A stretch of DNA of 5,235 nt from Candidatus Omnitrophota bacterium (GTDB lineage Bacteria; Omnitrophota; Gorgyraeia; JAFGHF01), in the NCBI GenBank assembly GCA_024543015.1, contig JAMXCY010000083.1, positions 1 through 5,235 of the forward strand, in the 5' to 3' direction. Within the stretch, counting starts at the first letter, position 1, and each line of letters starts with the position of its first letter. Under the pieces are notes generated by a model. It was given only the letters and a program-made list of their open reading frames with translations. It was not told the origin of the DNA and did not search any database. Positions 4,679-5,235 of the stretch are shown piece by piece. The position numbers and the translations under genes were made by a program.

Positions 4679-4702
4679 ACACTACTTCCCTGCGAATTGC
4701 AA
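4674..4702 (-). promoter_or_regulatory. Possible sigma70-like promoter before the replication gene
   Basis: TTGCAA (4697-4702) and TATGAG (4674-4679) lie 17 bases apart on the minus strand, each matching four of six consensus positions. Transcription would begin near 4667, just before the leader hairpin. The GAAAT...ATTTC dyad slightly upstream (4705-4720) could be an operator. The match is modest and could occur by chance. Confidence 0.28.
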
Positions 4703-4714
4703 GGGGAAATTAAA

Positions 4715-4897
4715 TTATTTCTCAGGAGTCTTTTTCCTGAGCCACTTATCTATATCGCTTTTTCGCCAGCGGATAGTACCCATACCTATCCTGATTGGCG
4801 GTGGTATAGTACCTTCTTTCGCGTATCTCCAGACGCTTCTCAGGCTTATTGTCAGTAATTCCGCTACCGCTGGGGCGTTCAGTAATCTATCTTCCAT
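4715..4897 (-). CDS. AlpA/excisionase-type helix-turn-helix protein (60 aa)
   Basis: A small MerR-like winged helix-turn-helix DNA-binding protein of the HTH_17 / excisionase type. Residues 5-53 contain the typical signature: LLNAPAVAELLTISLRSVWRYAKEG (recognition helix SLRSVWRYAKEG), the wing IPPPIRIGMGTIRWRKSDID, and the terminal KWLRKK. Members act as excisionases or as transcription regulators of phage and island genes (AlpA); the sequence alone does not decide. No integrase is in the window. ATG 4897 is chosen over the adjacent ATG 4900 because AAGGAG (4904-4909) is six bases away rather than three; the difference is one Met. It lies directly upstream of the replication gene leader and may regulate it. 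The preceding gene stops eight bases before ATG 4900. Confidence 0.92.
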   Translation of the reverse strand: MEDRLLNAPAVAELLTISLRSVWRYAKEGTIPPPIRIGMGTIRWRKSDIDKWLRKKTPEK

Positions 4898-4903
4898 CAT
4901 TTA

Positions 4904-4909
4904 CTCCTT
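4904..4909 (-). promoter_or_regulatory. Shine-Dalgarno of the helix-turn-helix gene
   Basis: AAGGAG is three bases from ATG 4900 and six bases from ATG 4897, favouring the second of two adjacent start codons. It overlaps the stop region of the upstream 99-aa gene. Confidence 0.65.
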
Positions 4910-5208
4910 CACATCTTTGCAAATGCTTCAATCATTTTCAGGGCTTCGGCGGCATCGCCGAGCATTATTTGGTCTTTGATTCGCAAGGCTTCTGCATGAA
5001 TCGGCGCACACTTTTTATTATAAGCCTTTGTATCATAGCTGTCTGAGCCATTGTAATCGTGAAGACTCGTCACATCAAAAACATCATCAAAGTCATCGCT
5101 CCGGTAAAGAGTTCGGTCTTTCATTCTTGGTATCATCTTGATTTTGCCTACCCTGATTAGCTTCAAGGCCTGATCGTATGTTAGCTTTTTGGCAAAGATA
5201 ACGGGCAT
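4909..5208 (-). CDS. Hypothetical phage protein, 5' end uncertain (99 aa)
   Basis: No family is recognised. The N-terminal part (PVIFAKKLTYDQALKLIRVGKIKMIPRMKD) reads like a small alpha/beta unit with a helix at 10-20. The middle (36-62) is acidic and rich in Asp, Ser and Tyr. The end (69-98) is helical (HAEALRIKDQIMLGDAAEALKMIEAF). One cysteine is present. The ATG at 5208 has only AAAAGG two bases upstream, too close for a good site. The frame stays open to the window edge (codons for QKCYAIEKA precede the ATG), so the true start may lie outside and the gene may be 5'-partial. The stop is eight bases before the ATG 4900 of the helix-turn-helix gene, fitting one operon. Confidence 0.78.
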   Translation of the reverse strand: MPVIFAKKLTYDQALKLIRVGKIKMIPRMKDRTLYRSDDFDDVFDVTSLHDYNGSDSYDTKAYNKKCAPIHAEALRIKDQIMLGDAAEALKMIEAFAKM

Positions 5209-5235
5209 TGCCTTTTCGATGGCGTAACATTTTTG

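Larger units (their letters stand above)
4554..4714. other. 161-base leader between HTH and replication genes
   Basis: This is the largest space without a convincing gene in an otherwise packed run. It holds the leader hairpin, a possible promoter and the doubtful 51-aa ORF described separately. No terminator with a U-run is seen, so read-through from the helix-turn-helix gene remains likely. Confidence 0.6.

Noticed and set aside
4611..5046. Plus-strand frames opposite the helix-turn-helix and 99-aa genes
   Set aside because: The minus-strand products are recognisable or well packed, and the plus frames look like reverse-strand shadows rich in Leu, Ile and Ser.
1..5235. tRNA, rRNA or insertion sequence
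   Set aside because: No cloverleaf-like segment, rRNA motif, transposase or terminal inverted repeat was recognised; the strand is almost fully occupied by short protein genes.

Overview
This window looks like part of the early or accessory region of a tailed phage or prophage. All genes are short, tightly packed and on the minus strand, so transcription runs from the right end (about 5235) to the left end (1). Stops and starts overlap or lie a few bases apart, and most genes have a clear AGGAG-type Shine-Dalgarno sequence. The host cannot be named from this sequence; such proteins occur in phages and prophages of many uncultured bacteria. I see no rRNA, tRNA, insertion sequence, integrase, structural gene, signal peptide or membrane protein.

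In transcription order, the right end holds a gene of unknown function whose frame is open to the window edge. Next is a 60-residue AlpA/excisionase-type helix-turn-helix protein, then a 161-base leader (4554-4714) without a convincing gene. That leader holds a strand-specific long hairpin, a possible promoter and a doubtful small ORF. The central gene is a 251-residue replication initiator: a DUF1376/YdaU-like N-terminal domain, a charged linker and the C-terminal domain typical of phage replication proteins. It overlaps by 8 bases a 152-residue protein whose N-terminal half recalls helicase loaders. Further left are two small cysteine-rich proteins, a 104-residue protein that may have the phage ABA-sandwich fold, a 48-residue gene that is easy to miss (2443-2589), an HNH endonuclease, an acidic 78-residue protein, a conserved 154-residue phage protein, a basic zinc-ribbon-like protein, a 239-residue protein ending in a DUF551 domain, and a cysteine-rich 114-residue protein.

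The most interesting signal is inside the replication gene. Its linker is encoded by tandem 17-bp direct repeats (offset 24 bp, plus a third degenerate copy), each with an internal dyad. These are followed by a strongly asymmetric AT-rich pyrimidine/purine tract and a very GC-rich hairpin. This is the arrangement of the lambda origin inside gene O, so the window may carry its own origin. The leader hairpin, which pairs fully only in the coding-strand RNA, and the missing Shine-Dalgarno of the initiator suggest post-transcriptional control of replication. Both are inferences.
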